Positions 1-5,400 of a stretch of DNA of 5,494 nucleotides are shown here, piece after piece. The position numbers and the translations under genes are program-made. Below the pieces are notes generated by a model. That model was not told the DNA's origin and ran no database searches. It saw only the letters and a list, made by a program, of their open reading frames with translations. How positions within the stretch are numbered: the stretch's first letter is position 1; the number at the start of each line of letters is the position of its first letter. Origin of the DNA: Candidatus Peregrinibacteria bacterium (GTDB lineage Bacteria > Patescibacteriota > Gracilibacteria > UBA1369); assembly GCA_014729615.1 (NCBI GenBank), contig WJJQ01000097.1:1-5494 (forward strand), given 5' to 3'.

Positions 1-2
1 GC

Positions 3-977
3 ACTCTACCAAGCAGGGAAAAAATCACCTTGGAGGAATTTGAACCCACAGTTTGGGATTGGGACAGTGAATATGTAAAGGGCCAGAAAGCGAGAGGAAA
101 GCAGATAGGTCATACATACGTCAAGATAATGCACGGCTACATGAAAAGCCATGTTCTGCCAGATTTGGGTACAAAACGGATATCGAAACTGACACGGCGG
201 GATATTGAGCAATGGCAAATTATGAAACTGAATGAAGGGAAGATCAAAGCGAAAACGATAAACAGCGCAACTACAGCGCTTCGAGTTGTTCTCAGGGAAG
301 CAGTCAATGCAGGAATCCGAAAAGACAACCCTGCCAGCGGTATTGGCAAACTAACCGAGAAGGCAGAGAAGCGGGGCGCCTTGAGCAGGGAGGAAGCGAA
401 AAAAGTTCTCAACCCGAAACAGTGGAAACGCTTCGATATGTGGGTGTTAAACCTAACTGCCGCAACGACAGGAATCCGTATGGGGGCTTTGCAGGGGTTA
501 ACGGTTGGTGCAGTTTTTCCGGGATATATTGACATTCAACAAGCATGGGAACGAACAAAAAACTTTAAAGAACCGAAATGGGGAAGTTGCCGAAAAGTAC
601 CAATTGGAGGAATGGTATTTTCAGCGCTTGCCGAACAAATAGCTCGTTTGCCTAACCGGCATCCAAATGCTCTTGTTTTTCCAGGCAGTATAGCGGGGCA
701 ACCGGTTAATAACAAAACAATATTGGAACACCTTAAGAAGGCAATGGTTAAAGCAGGGATATCAGAAAAGGATAGAACAAGCCGGGGTCTAAGTTTCCAT
801 AGTTGGCGGCATTTCGCAACTACACAGTTACGAAAGGCAGGGATAAACGACGCTCAAGTGAAAGCAATTACGGGGCACAAAACCGCGTCAATGTTGGATA
901 TTTATGGAGCACATTTCAGGCCAGAAGATTTTAAAGGGGCAGTTAAAATCCTTGAAGAGGGGATCCTGAAAAAATAA
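3..977 (+). CDS. int: Tyrosine recombinase/integrase, 5'-partial
   Basis: Site-specific recombinase expected to integrate and excise the element through a phosphotyrosine intermediate. Counting from the TTG at 30 as residue 1, the catalytic set is visible: Arg150 in TTGIRMG, a Lys in the beta-hairpin around 180-189 (exact residue uncertain), His257 and Arg260 in HSWRH, His283 in TGHK, and the nucleophile Tyr292 in MLDIYG, nine residues after the second His as usual. Residues about 15-105 look like the helical core-binding domain. The frame has no stop back to base 3, the TTG at 30 lacks a convincing Shine-Dalgarno, and the segment just before it reads like continuing protein (KITLEEF), so I take the true start to lie outside the window; the arm-binding N-terminus is missing from view. 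The stop at 975-977 overlaps the next ATG. An inactive copy is unlikely because all recognisable active-site residues are present. Family assignment is firm; the type of element is not fixed by it. Confidence 0.95.
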   Translation, partial: TLPSREKITLEEFEPTVWDWDSEYVKGQKARGKQIGHTYVKIMHGYMKSHVLPDLGTKRISKLTRRDIEQWQIMKLNEGKIKAKTINSATTALRVVLREAVNAGIRKDNPASGIGKLTEKAEKRGALSREEAKKVLNPKQWKRFDMWVLNLTAATTGIRMGALQGLTVGAVFPGYIDIQQAWERTKNFKEPKWGSCRKVPIGGMVFSALAEQIARLPNRHPNALVFPGSIAGQPVNNKTILEHLKKAMVKAGISEKDRTSRGLSFHSWRHFATTQLRKAGINDAQVKAITGHKTASMLDIYGAHFRPEDFKGAVKILEEGILKK

Positions 978-1579
978 TGCTAATACATCATTGTGCAACA
1001 TCGCCATTTTATAAATATTATATTGAAATTTTTCCCGTTGGAACTTTCACGCAAATAAAAAATTTCTATTATCATGATACTGGAGAATATCACTCGAAAT
1101 TTTATTCATCCTTTTGGGGCGGTCTACCCATTCCAAAAAAAATCTTTCAAGAAGGACAATTTGTTTGGCTTGCATATGAGTCATTACATGATACAAAAAG
1201 ATTCTATTTGATGCCTGAGAATTCTCAAGCGAAGGGAACGGCAACATATATAATCAAAAAAGGTGACTCTGAAACTGAGATAGAAGTTGATTCTCATGCC
1301 CCCATTCCAACAGCGAATTTTAATAAAGCAAATTCATATATTCCCATTTTATATTTTTGGCACGAACCTATACAGATACTACCGCCGGATGGTGTAAAAC
1401 CAGCTGGTAATCACCCACTTTCTGCAAGAAGTATGCCGCAATTTTTCATGCGTCCATATCGTTGGTTAGAGCGCACTGAAAGAGACGACGCCCATCCTCC
1501 TGCATATCGTGTAGAGAAATGGGATTGTATACTTAGATACACAATCCTAGTACCTCCCGAACTTTCAATAACTGAATAA
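977..1579 (+). CDS. Hypothetical protein, aromatic-rich, overlapping integrase
   Basis: I do not recognise this 200-residue protein. Its ATG shares one base with the integrase stop (TAATG), which suggests translational coupling; a purine-rich GAGGGG lies about 14 bases upstream, far for a ribosome-binding site, so the exact start is moderately uncertain. It is notably rich in Tyr, Phe, Trp and Pro, especially in the first 75 residues and around 125-175. I see no signal peptide, membrane helix, Cys cluster, nucleotide-binding loop or nuclease motif. The spacing of hydrophobic and charged residues suggests a mainly beta, soluble protein. An intrinsic terminator begins on its stop codon, so it ends the integrase transcription unit. 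Being placed between integrase and the excisionase-like gene it could be cargo (for example host interference or defence) or a helper of integration; neither is shown by the sequence. An overlapping minus-strand reading frame is a shadow. Confidence 0.8.
   Translation: MLIHHCATSPFYKYYIEIFPVGTFTQIKNFYYHDTGEYHSKFYSSFWGGLPIPKKIFQEGQFVWLAYESLHDTKRFYLMPENSQAKGTATYIIKKGDSETEIEVDSHAPIPTANFNKANSYIPILYFWHEPIQILPPDGVKPAGNHPLSARSMPQFFMRPYRWLERTERDDAHPPAYRVEKWDCILRYTILVPPELSITE
1522..1547. repeat. Inverted repeat inside end of 977 gene
   Basis: GGATTGT (1522-1528) and ACAATCC (1541-1547) are perfect 7-base complements separated by 12 bases; a G-T pair (1521/1548) and a T-A pair (1520/1549) would extend the arms. 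It lies in coding sequence, 30 bases before the terminator hairpin. It might form an RNA hairpin or be a protein-binding site upstream of the gene at 1630, but could equally be chance within codons. Confidence 0.35.
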
Positions 1580-1606
1580 AAACCCCCAAAACTTTTTGGG
1601 GTTTTT
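1578..1606 (+). terminator. Intrinsic terminator after integrase unit
   Basis: AAAAACCCC (1578-1586) pairs perfectly with GGGGTTTTT (1598-1606): a 9-bp stem with a four-G:C core followed by a five-T run. The left arm begins within the TAA stop of the 977 gene. Because the A tract mirrors the T tract, the structure could also stop transcription arriving from the other strand. It separates the integrase unit from the excisionase/replication genes, so the latter probably have their own promoter or depend on read-through. Confidence 0.88.
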
Positions 1607-1614
1607 CCAATCTG

Positions 1615-1642
1615 TTTCCATGCAACAATATGAGCATGGAAA
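1615..1642. repeat. Perfect 9-bp inverted repeat over the start of the HTH gene
   Basis: TTTCCATGC (1615-1623) and GCATGGAAA (1634-1642) are perfect complements with a 10-base spacer. The predicted ATG at 1630 lies in the spacer and the alternative in-frame ATG at 1636 lies in the right arm. It is a good candidate for an operator (arms about two helical turns apart centre to centre) or for an RNA hairpin masking the start codon. No Shine-Dalgarno sequence precedes either ATG, which fits special start control, but function is inferred only. Confidence 0.6.
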
Positions 1643-2214
1643 ATACAGAAAACATATTCATGACAGTAGAAGAAGCAGCAGACTTCTTAAAGCTATCCAC
1701 CAGTTACCTTCGAAAATTAATTTCAGCACGTATAATCCCTTTCCTGAAATTCGGCCGTAGAGTTGTCTTTAACCGTTTCGATTTGCTGGAATGGGCACAA
1801 ACACGCAGGATCAACACCATACAAGAAGACAGGAGGAGAAGAATGGCAAATTGTGCTTTTTTTAACGAATGTTCTGCACCACTTTGCCCTTTGGATAATA
1901 GGTATCTTAATAACTGTTACTGGTTCCCTGACGAAGAGATATGTAGAAAAAAACCAGCCCCTCAATGGGTTAAACGTCAGAGAAAGATTGCTAAAGCTCT
2001 CAATTATTCCTTTGAAAAAGGCTACTTCACACTAAAAATGCTTCAACGAAAATGCAAAGTGACGAAAAATTTTCGTGGGCTGAACCCCGATAAAGGTGAA
2101 TTGAAGTTACAAGAGGAAAATTGGCTTAAAAAGCACCCTGAATACATTCCTCCTGAAACACAGATAAACCAGGGTAGAAAACTAAGTAGTACTCAAAAAA
2201 ATAGAGTTATTTAG
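1630..2214 (+). CDS. Excisionase-type HTH protein fused to Cys-cluster region
   Basis: Residues about 11-58 match the excisionase/MerR-like helix-turn-helix family (TVEEAADFLKLSTSYLRKLI, then a wing IPFLKFGRRVVF and LLEWAQ); members bind DNA as directionality factors or as AlpA-like regulators. After an Arg-rich linker (residues 66-71) comes a cysteine cluster, Cys75, Cys81, Cys86, Cys96, Cys105, with the sequences CPLD and FPDEEIC, perhaps metal-binding; the rest to residue 194 is basic and lysine-rich. Free-standing excisionases are usually about 60-80 residues, so 194 is long. The ATG at 1630 (or 1636) has no visible Shine-Dalgarno, whereas a strong AGGAGG precedes the in-frame ATG at 1843, which would give a separate 123-residue protein. 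The gene follows the terminator by 23 bases and opens the replication half of the element. HTH assignment is firm; the role as excision factor is inferred from position and family. Confidence 0.9.
   Translation: MSMENTENIFMTVEEAADFLKLSTSYLRKLISARIIPFLKFGRRVVFNRFDLLEWAQTRRINTIQEDRRRRMANCAFFNECSAPLCPLDNRYLNNCYWFPDEEICRKKPAPQWVKRQRKIAKALNYSFEKGYFTLKMLQRKCKVTKNFRGLNPDKGELKLQEENWLKKHPEYIPPETQINQGRKLSSTQKNRVI
1831..1836 (+). promoter_or_regulatory. Strong internal ribosome-binding site
   Basis: AGGAGG with a 6-base spacer to an in-frame ATG at 1843-1845 inside the HTH gene. Translation there would yield MANCAFF..., beginning exactly at the Cys-cluster region. The same bases encode the Arg-rich linker, so AGG/AGA Arg codons could make the motif by accident, but spacing and start codon are ideal. 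Confidence 0.5.
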
Positions 2215-2216
2215 AA

Positions 2217-2369
2217 ATGGAAAAGTTGTATTTTCGTATGCATTTAAAAGGAGAAAGTTGGGCATCGTCATATAAAACGCCATACAAGTCATATTCAATT
2301 TGGTTGGGTAATGAATTCTCTTTTAAAGCGGGAGAATATTTCTCTAATAATAATTTTTTAAGAAAATAG
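2217..2369 (+). CDS. Possible 50-residue protein
   Basis: An ATG two bases after the TAG of the HTH gene opens a 50-codon frame ending TAG at 2367-2369. The product begins MEKLYFRMHL and is rich in Tyr, Trp, Phe, Ser and Lys; I recognise no domain. No Shine-Dalgarno is visible, so if translated it would rely on coupling to the upstream stop. It fills most of the 183-base gap before the prim-pol gene, and its composition resembles a soluble protein rather than random AT-rich sequence, but a chance frame of this length is quite possible. Confidence 0.35.
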   Translation: MEKLYFRMHLKGESWASSYKTPYKSYSIWLGNEFSFKAGEYFSNNNFLRK

Positions 2370-2397
2370 GATAAATGAACTCAAAGATAGTTTAAAG

Positions 2398-3903
2398 ATG
2401 GAAAAAAATATTAGGGAACAAGCAAGAGAATATCGTAAATATGGTTTTACTGTAATTCCAATTGAACGAGGAGGGAAAAGACCACTTACTTCATGGGGCC
2501 GATATTATGAGCGACCTCAGACCGAGAACGATTTCAAAAAAGATTTTCCAGACGATAACCGAAATATCGGTCTTGTAGGGGGAGAATGCTCTGATAATGC
2601 TTTGTTTCTCGATTTCGATTGCCGGACGAAATATCAAAAACTAATAGAGCATAATCGGACTTTACGGAGAATAACGAGCGAAACGACAGTAGTTAGTACA
2701 CACCGTGGAGTACAAGTTTATCTTAGAACCCTGGTCCCGGTAAAAAATGGAAAAATCAAAGACCTCGATCTGGATATCAAAGCTACAGGCGGATACGTAG
2801 TAGCTCCGCCGTCTTTGCATCCTTCGGGTCAGTTTTATTTGTTTGAGAAGGGTTTATGCAACATTTACCGGCTTAGAACCCTCGATGAACTTGACTTCCT
2901 CCAGCTTAATAAGGCTATTAGTAATCGCCCACCCTGGTATGGAATAGGCAACCTTTTTGGGGTCCTCAAAGGAGAAAATTTAAATTACAAATCACGGTCC
3001 GAAGCAGAAGCCGGACTGGTTTATAACCTGGTTAAAAATAATTGGAGTTTTGAGCAAGTTTATGAGCTTTTCAACCGTAACGCTGTCGATGGAACAAAAT
3101 TCCGAGATAAAAAAGACCAGAGTTCAAATTATCTGTATGTACATTTTAAAAATGCCGAGAAGCATTATGAATCCAATAAGCGGATTGTTGATAAAAAGAT
3201 AGACGAAATGATCCGGTTCATAAAAGAATATTCTTTCAATCCCCGGACACGGCATACTGATTTCGCTGTATCTTATGTAATCTTGGAAATAGCACGACGA
3301 AGCGGAAAACTGAAAAATATCGATCTCTCAGTAAGAGAGGTTGCCGAAAACGCAGGTATAAGCTTGTTTACAGCCTCTAAGGCACTTACTCGATTACCGT
3401 TTCTCGTAAAAACATCAGAAGGAAACTCTCGGGAACCTGCTTCTTACTCAATAGACGAATCCTTTATTGCCATAAACTCACAAACCTTAACACATACACG
3501 CTGTTATGGTATGTGTGATTTTGGCAACAACGAATTTTCGGAGGATATATATAGAACCGCCGGGGTTGGAAAAACTGGACATCGAATATTAAAAACTCTT
3601 GAAAATGCAGACTGGTTGACAGCTCAGCATGTCGCAAAAAGTTCTGGAATACCGTATCGGACTGTTAAGCGTAAACTTAATCATCTTCGAGACCTCGATG
3701 CAGTTTTTACAGATGGAAAAGTAAGAGGGACATCATACAAATTGAAGATGAAAATGAACCCTGAGGGGTTGAAAGAGCTTGCCCAGAAATTAGGAGTTGA
3801 TGGAAAAGGTGAACGCGAGAGAGCCGAACACAAGAGAGATCGCAAGCGTTATAGAGAATACATGGCAATCATGGCGGAGGAAAAAGTGAGCAAGTCCGCA
3901 TAA
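2398..3903 (+). CDS. Prim-pol family primase/replication protein without helicase
   Basis: Predicted archaeo-eukaryotic-type primase-polymerase that would synthesise primers for element replication. The bifunctional primase/polymerase N-terminal domain spans about residues 5-165: GFTVIPI with KRP (16-29), the acidic pair Asp72/Asp74 in LFLDFDC, the STH motif at 100-102, and Asp126 in DLDIKATGGYVVAPPS, matching the family's three catalytic motifs. Residues 198-226 (SRSEAEAGLV...ELF) resemble the helical segment that follows prim-pol in many phage and plasmid primases. Two winged-helix-like segments follow, about 305-335 (LSVREVAENAGISLFTASKA) and 395-450 (TAQHVAKSSGIPYRTVKRKL), then a charged tail. 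There is no Walker A/B helicase domain, unlike large prim-pol-helicase fusions, so a host or separate helicase would be needed. The ATG has no clear Shine-Dalgarno, but the frame is closed by a stop at 2359-2361 and no better start exists. Family is firm; exact role as initiator or primer maker is inferred. Confidence 0.93.
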   Translation: MEKNIREQAREYRKYGFTVIPIERGGKRPLTSWGRYYERPQTENDFKKDFPDDNRNIGLVGGECSDNALFLDFDCRTKYQKLIEHNRTLRRITSETTVVSTHRGVQVYLRTLVPVKNGKIKDLDLDIKATGGYVVAPPSLHPSGQFYLFEKGLCNIYRLRTLDELDFLQLNKAISNRPPWYGIGNLFGVLKGENLNYKSRSEAEAGLVYNLVKNNWSFEQVYELFNRNAVDGTKFRDKKDQSSNYLYVHFKNAEKHYESNKRIVDKKIDEMIRFIKEYSFNPRTRHTDFAVSYVILEIARRSGKLKNIDLSVREVAENAGISLFTASKALTRLPFLVKTSEGNSREPASYSIDESFIAINSQTLTHTRCYGMCDFGNNEFSEDIYRTAGVGKTGHRILKTLENADWLTAQHVAKSSGIPYRTVKRKLNHLRDLDAVFTDGKVRGTSYKLKMKMNPEGLKELAQKLGVDGKGERERAEHKRDRKRYREYMAIMAEEKVSKSA

Positions 3904-4060
3904 AATTAAAATTTTAATTCTGTAGCAATTCTTATGTACAGAACAACAAGGACAGCAAAGAATATAGTATAATTTCGTTTAGAAAACTTGAAAGAATACT
4001 GTAATTTCAAAATATTAACTGAAGCACAATTATGTTCATATTGTATTAGACTATAATAGC
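3904..4060. other. AT-rich repeat-containing intergenic region, candidate origin/operator
   Basis: This gap directly after the prim-pol gene is very AT-rich and holds several repeats: the 16-base palindrome AATTAAAATTTTAATT (3904-3919); TTCTGTA/TACAGAA arms (3918-3924, 3937-3943); an imperfect direct repeat AAAGAATA-n-TAATTTC at 3957-3976 and 3991-4008, 34 bases apart; TTGAAA/TTTCAA arms (3988-3993, 4005-4010); and ACAAT...ATTGT (4026-4044) with an inner ATG/CAT pairing and one bulged T. Two TATAAT hexamers occur (3968-3973 and 4052-4057) but neither has a good -35 at 16-18 bases. Replication genes often sit beside their origin, so an origin is a reasonable inference; an operator-promoter for the gene at 4076 is the main alternative. 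The only minus-strand reading frame here starts with TTG and looks spurious. Confidence 0.45.
3957..4008. repeat. Iteron-like imperfect direct repeat
   Basis: Two copies share AAAGAATA (3957-3964 and 3991-3998) and TAATTTC (3970-3976 and 4002-4008), with five versus three intervening bases. Copy starts are 34 bases apart, about three helical turns. I found no third copy. Confidence 0.5.
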
Positions 4061-4075
4061 GATGGAGGTGGGGAT

Positions 4076-4462
4076 ATGAAAAAGGCAAAAATCGTTTTTC
4101 AGGAATGCATTCAAAATGCTCAAGATTACGAAACAGACGAAGAAATGCTGGATGCCAGAATAAAAATTAACTTTGTCGTAGAGGGGCAATCAGCAACCGA
4201 AATGTCTGTGGCGCTTAAATTGCCTTCTGGAGGGAAGTTTGAAAATACTGTTTTAGAGGTTGAGTGGCCAAAAACATACAAAGGATTAATGAACTATCAA
4301 GCATTTCGAGATGCAGTAGAACATTATTATCGAGATTGTATTGGAAGCCAGGGAAAAGGGATCCACATTGCGGGCGGTTCAAACATTATTATGAGAAATA
4401 ACATAATGAGGTTTCCGAAAACCGTCGAGATCGAAGTCGATGAAAAAGAATTCGGCTGGTAA
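4076..4462 (+). CDS. Hypothetical protein, 128 residues
   Basis: I do not recognise this protein. The start is well supported: GGAGGTG at 4064-4070 lies five bases before the ATG. It is acidic overall in its first 30 residues, with probable beta strands around 26-35, 41-49 and 57-63, a likely helix at about 72-88 ending RDCIG, a glycine-rich stretch GKGIHIAGG (93-101), and a final strand TVEIEV followed by an acidic end. There is no signal peptide, membrane segment or nucleotide-binding motif. It follows the candidate origin/operator region and is the first of a run of small genes with good ribosome-binding sites. It could be an element-specific accessory or structural protein; nothing in the sequence decides. 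Confidence 0.8.
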   Translation: MKKAKIVFQECIQNAQDYETDEEMLDARIKINFVVEGQSATEMSVALKLPSGGKFENTVLEVEWPKTYKGLMNYQAFRDAVEHYYRDCIGSQGKGIHIAGGSNIIMRNNIMRFPKTVEIEVDEKEFGW

Positions 4463-4473
4463 ATAGAGGCTAT

Positions 4474-4628
4474 ATGAGAAACCCAAAACCCATCCGATAG
4501 AAAAAACAGGAAAGTTGTTAGCCGTTTCCTCGGGCGCAGAGAACGCAGGAGTGGGAAGGGCTTCTGTTGTTAAATATGTATCTCACTTCTTGTGTATAAC
4601 TCAACGAGACAGGAGGATTATATTATGA
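4474..4628 (+). pseudogene. Frameshifted relative of the 5071 gene
   Basis: The ATG at 4474 encodes MRNPKPIR and then hits TAG at 4498-4500. Shifting by one base at that point continues as EKTGKLLAVSSGAE, which aligns with MRSQKPIR-W-EKTGEFQAVSSGGE of the gene at 5071; by hand about 46 of 69 aligned bases match. A single missing base next to a run of six A's therefore explains the break. With it repaired the frame would encode 51 residues and end at the TGA 4626-4628, overlapping the next ATG as ATGA. Beyond AVSSGAE the two proteins no longer resemble each other, so this is either a decayed, recombined copy or a short gene hit by one indel, possibly a sequencing error. A weak purine stretch (AGAGG, 4465-4469) precedes the ATG. 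Confidence 0.6.
4611..4616 (+). promoter_or_regulatory. Ribosome-binding site fixing the membrane-protein start
   Basis: AGGAGG with an 8-base spacer to ATG 4625. It favours this start over the in-frame GTG at 4592, which has no Shine-Dalgarno and would place the ribosome-binding site inside the coding sequence. Confidence 0.8.
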
Positions 4629-4936
4629 AGCCAAATGTATTAAGGGGTATCAAAAGAATTTCATGGGTTATATCTTCCATTTTTGGCATAGTCTGGTTTT
4701 TCATATTTTTTTCAAGACTTGCAGAATCAAATTTTACCATTGAAAACCAACAAGAGGTTATATTTTTATTTCTTGCAATTTTTTTCCTTGCTGGCTTAAT
4801 GTTTGGAATAGCTCTCTTCTTTCTCCGAGGCGTTTTGATTTGGATAATAAAGGGCTTTTCGAAATCTTCGACATCAAAAGATCAAACAACAGCAGGGCAA
4901 GAACAACAAGATCCACAAAACACACAAGAATCTTAA
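4625..4936 (+). CDS. Small membrane protein with two transmembrane helices
   Basis: A 103-residue protein with a short basic N-terminus (MKPNVLRGIKR), a first hydrophobic helix at about 12-30, a short loop with polar residues (NFTIENQQE, 36-44), a second helix at about 45-67 that may continue to 76 after an Arg, and a polar, Gln/Ser/Thr-rich tail from 79. By the positive-inside rule both ends are probably cytoplasmic. No catalytic or Cys motif and no relation to a named family is evident; it is not obviously a holin, though small two-helix proteins in phage-like elements sometimes are. The ATG was chosen for its strong AGGAGG. It is more AT-rich than the flanking genes, as hydrophobic genes usually are. 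The gene overlaps the end of the restored frame of the broken gene before it by four bases. Confidence 0.78.
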   Translation: MKPNVLRGIKRISWVISSIFGIVWFFIFFSRLAESNFTIENQQEVIFLFLAIFFLAGLMFGIALFFLRGVLIWIIKGFSKSSTSKDQTTAGQEQQDPQNTQES

Positions 4937-5070
4937 TTTCAAGGGCCGGGTAAGAAACTTTTCTGACGCAATGTAAAAGGAGATCGGAAACGGAAAGATG
5001 AGACTTTCAATATTCGGAGTAGAACGATTTTTGTAGAATATCAGACTGAAAACGATACAAGGGGGAGACT

Positions 5071-5328
5071 ATGAGAAGTCAGAAACCTATTCGATGGGAA
5101 AAGACAGGGGAATTCCAGGCTGTTTCGAGCGGCGGAGAAGAGATTACCATTGAAGAAATCTCTCCTGTATTCAGGCCAGAAACTCAAACGAAAAAGGGCA
5201 AACGGAGCGAACAGTACGGGAAACCACGGCTACAAACACAAGACGGCCTGGACGTTAAAAAGATTGATGCAAACAATTATGAAATTCACCTCGGATCGAG
5301 AACGGTTAAATTCAAGAAAGCGGAGTAA
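5071..5328 (+). CDS. Small basic hypothetical protein, intact paralogue of 4474
   Basis: Protein of 85 residues, not recognised. A purine-rich AAGGGGGAG (5059-5067) precedes the ATG, giving good start support. Its N-terminal part MRSQKPIRWEKTGEFQAVSS is shared with the broken copy at 4474, which suggests a small module with a conserved first 23 residues; the middle (residues 24-50) is charged and Lys/Glu-rich, and the end (EIHLGSRTVKFKKAE) looks like a short beta hairpin with a basic tail. There is no membrane segment or signal. An overlapping +-strand frame beginning at 5150 is a shadow. A DNA- or protein-binding accessory role is possible but unsupported. Confidence 0.72.
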   Translation: MRSQKPIRWEKTGEFQAVSSGGEEITIEEISPVFRPETQTKKGKRSEQYGKPRLQTQDGLDVKKIDANNYEIHLGSRTVKFKKAE

Positions 5329-5400
5329 AAACATCCCGTTGAACTTAATTTGTATTTTGCCGATAAACGTATGGAAAAAAATATAACGGAGGGGTGAACC

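Noticed and set aside
30..32. TTG at 30 as the integrase start
   Set aside because: The frame is open to the window edge, no good ribosome-binding site precedes the TTG, and the upstream residues read as part of the core-binding region; the gene is better described as partial.
137..535. Minus-strand frame opposite the integrase
   Set aside because: Antisense shadow of a well-identified coding region.
3562..3579. GVGKTG in the prim-pol protein as a P-loop
   Set aside because: It lacks the first Gly at the right spacing (GxxxxGK[ST]), no Walker B follows, and the segment leads straight into a winged-helix-like region.
3904..3943. Terminator after the prim-pol gene
   Set aside because: The palindrome is all A/T and the TTCTGTA/TACAGAA arms are not followed by a T run, so neither looks like an intrinsic terminator.
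4030..4057. Sigma-70 promoter for the gene at 4076 (TATAAT 4052-4057)
   Set aside because: The -10 is perfect but no -35 resembles TTGACA at 16-18 bases, there is no extended -10, and the start site would fall in the ribosome-binding site; kept only as a remark.
3906..4088. 60-residue minus-strand reading frame over the intergenic region
   Set aside because: It starts at TTG inside the next gene without a ribosome-binding site, and its length is expected in such AT-rich sequence.
4998..5036. 12-codon frame beginning MRLSIFGVERFL
   Set aside because: Too short to support; the possible ribosome-binding site AAAGGAGA is about 14 bases away. It might be a leader peptide or remnant, but nothing confirms it.
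5150..5386. 78-residue frame overlapping the 5071 gene
   Set aside because: It lies out of frame over a better-supported gene, has no ribosome-binding site and shows no recognisable protein pattern.
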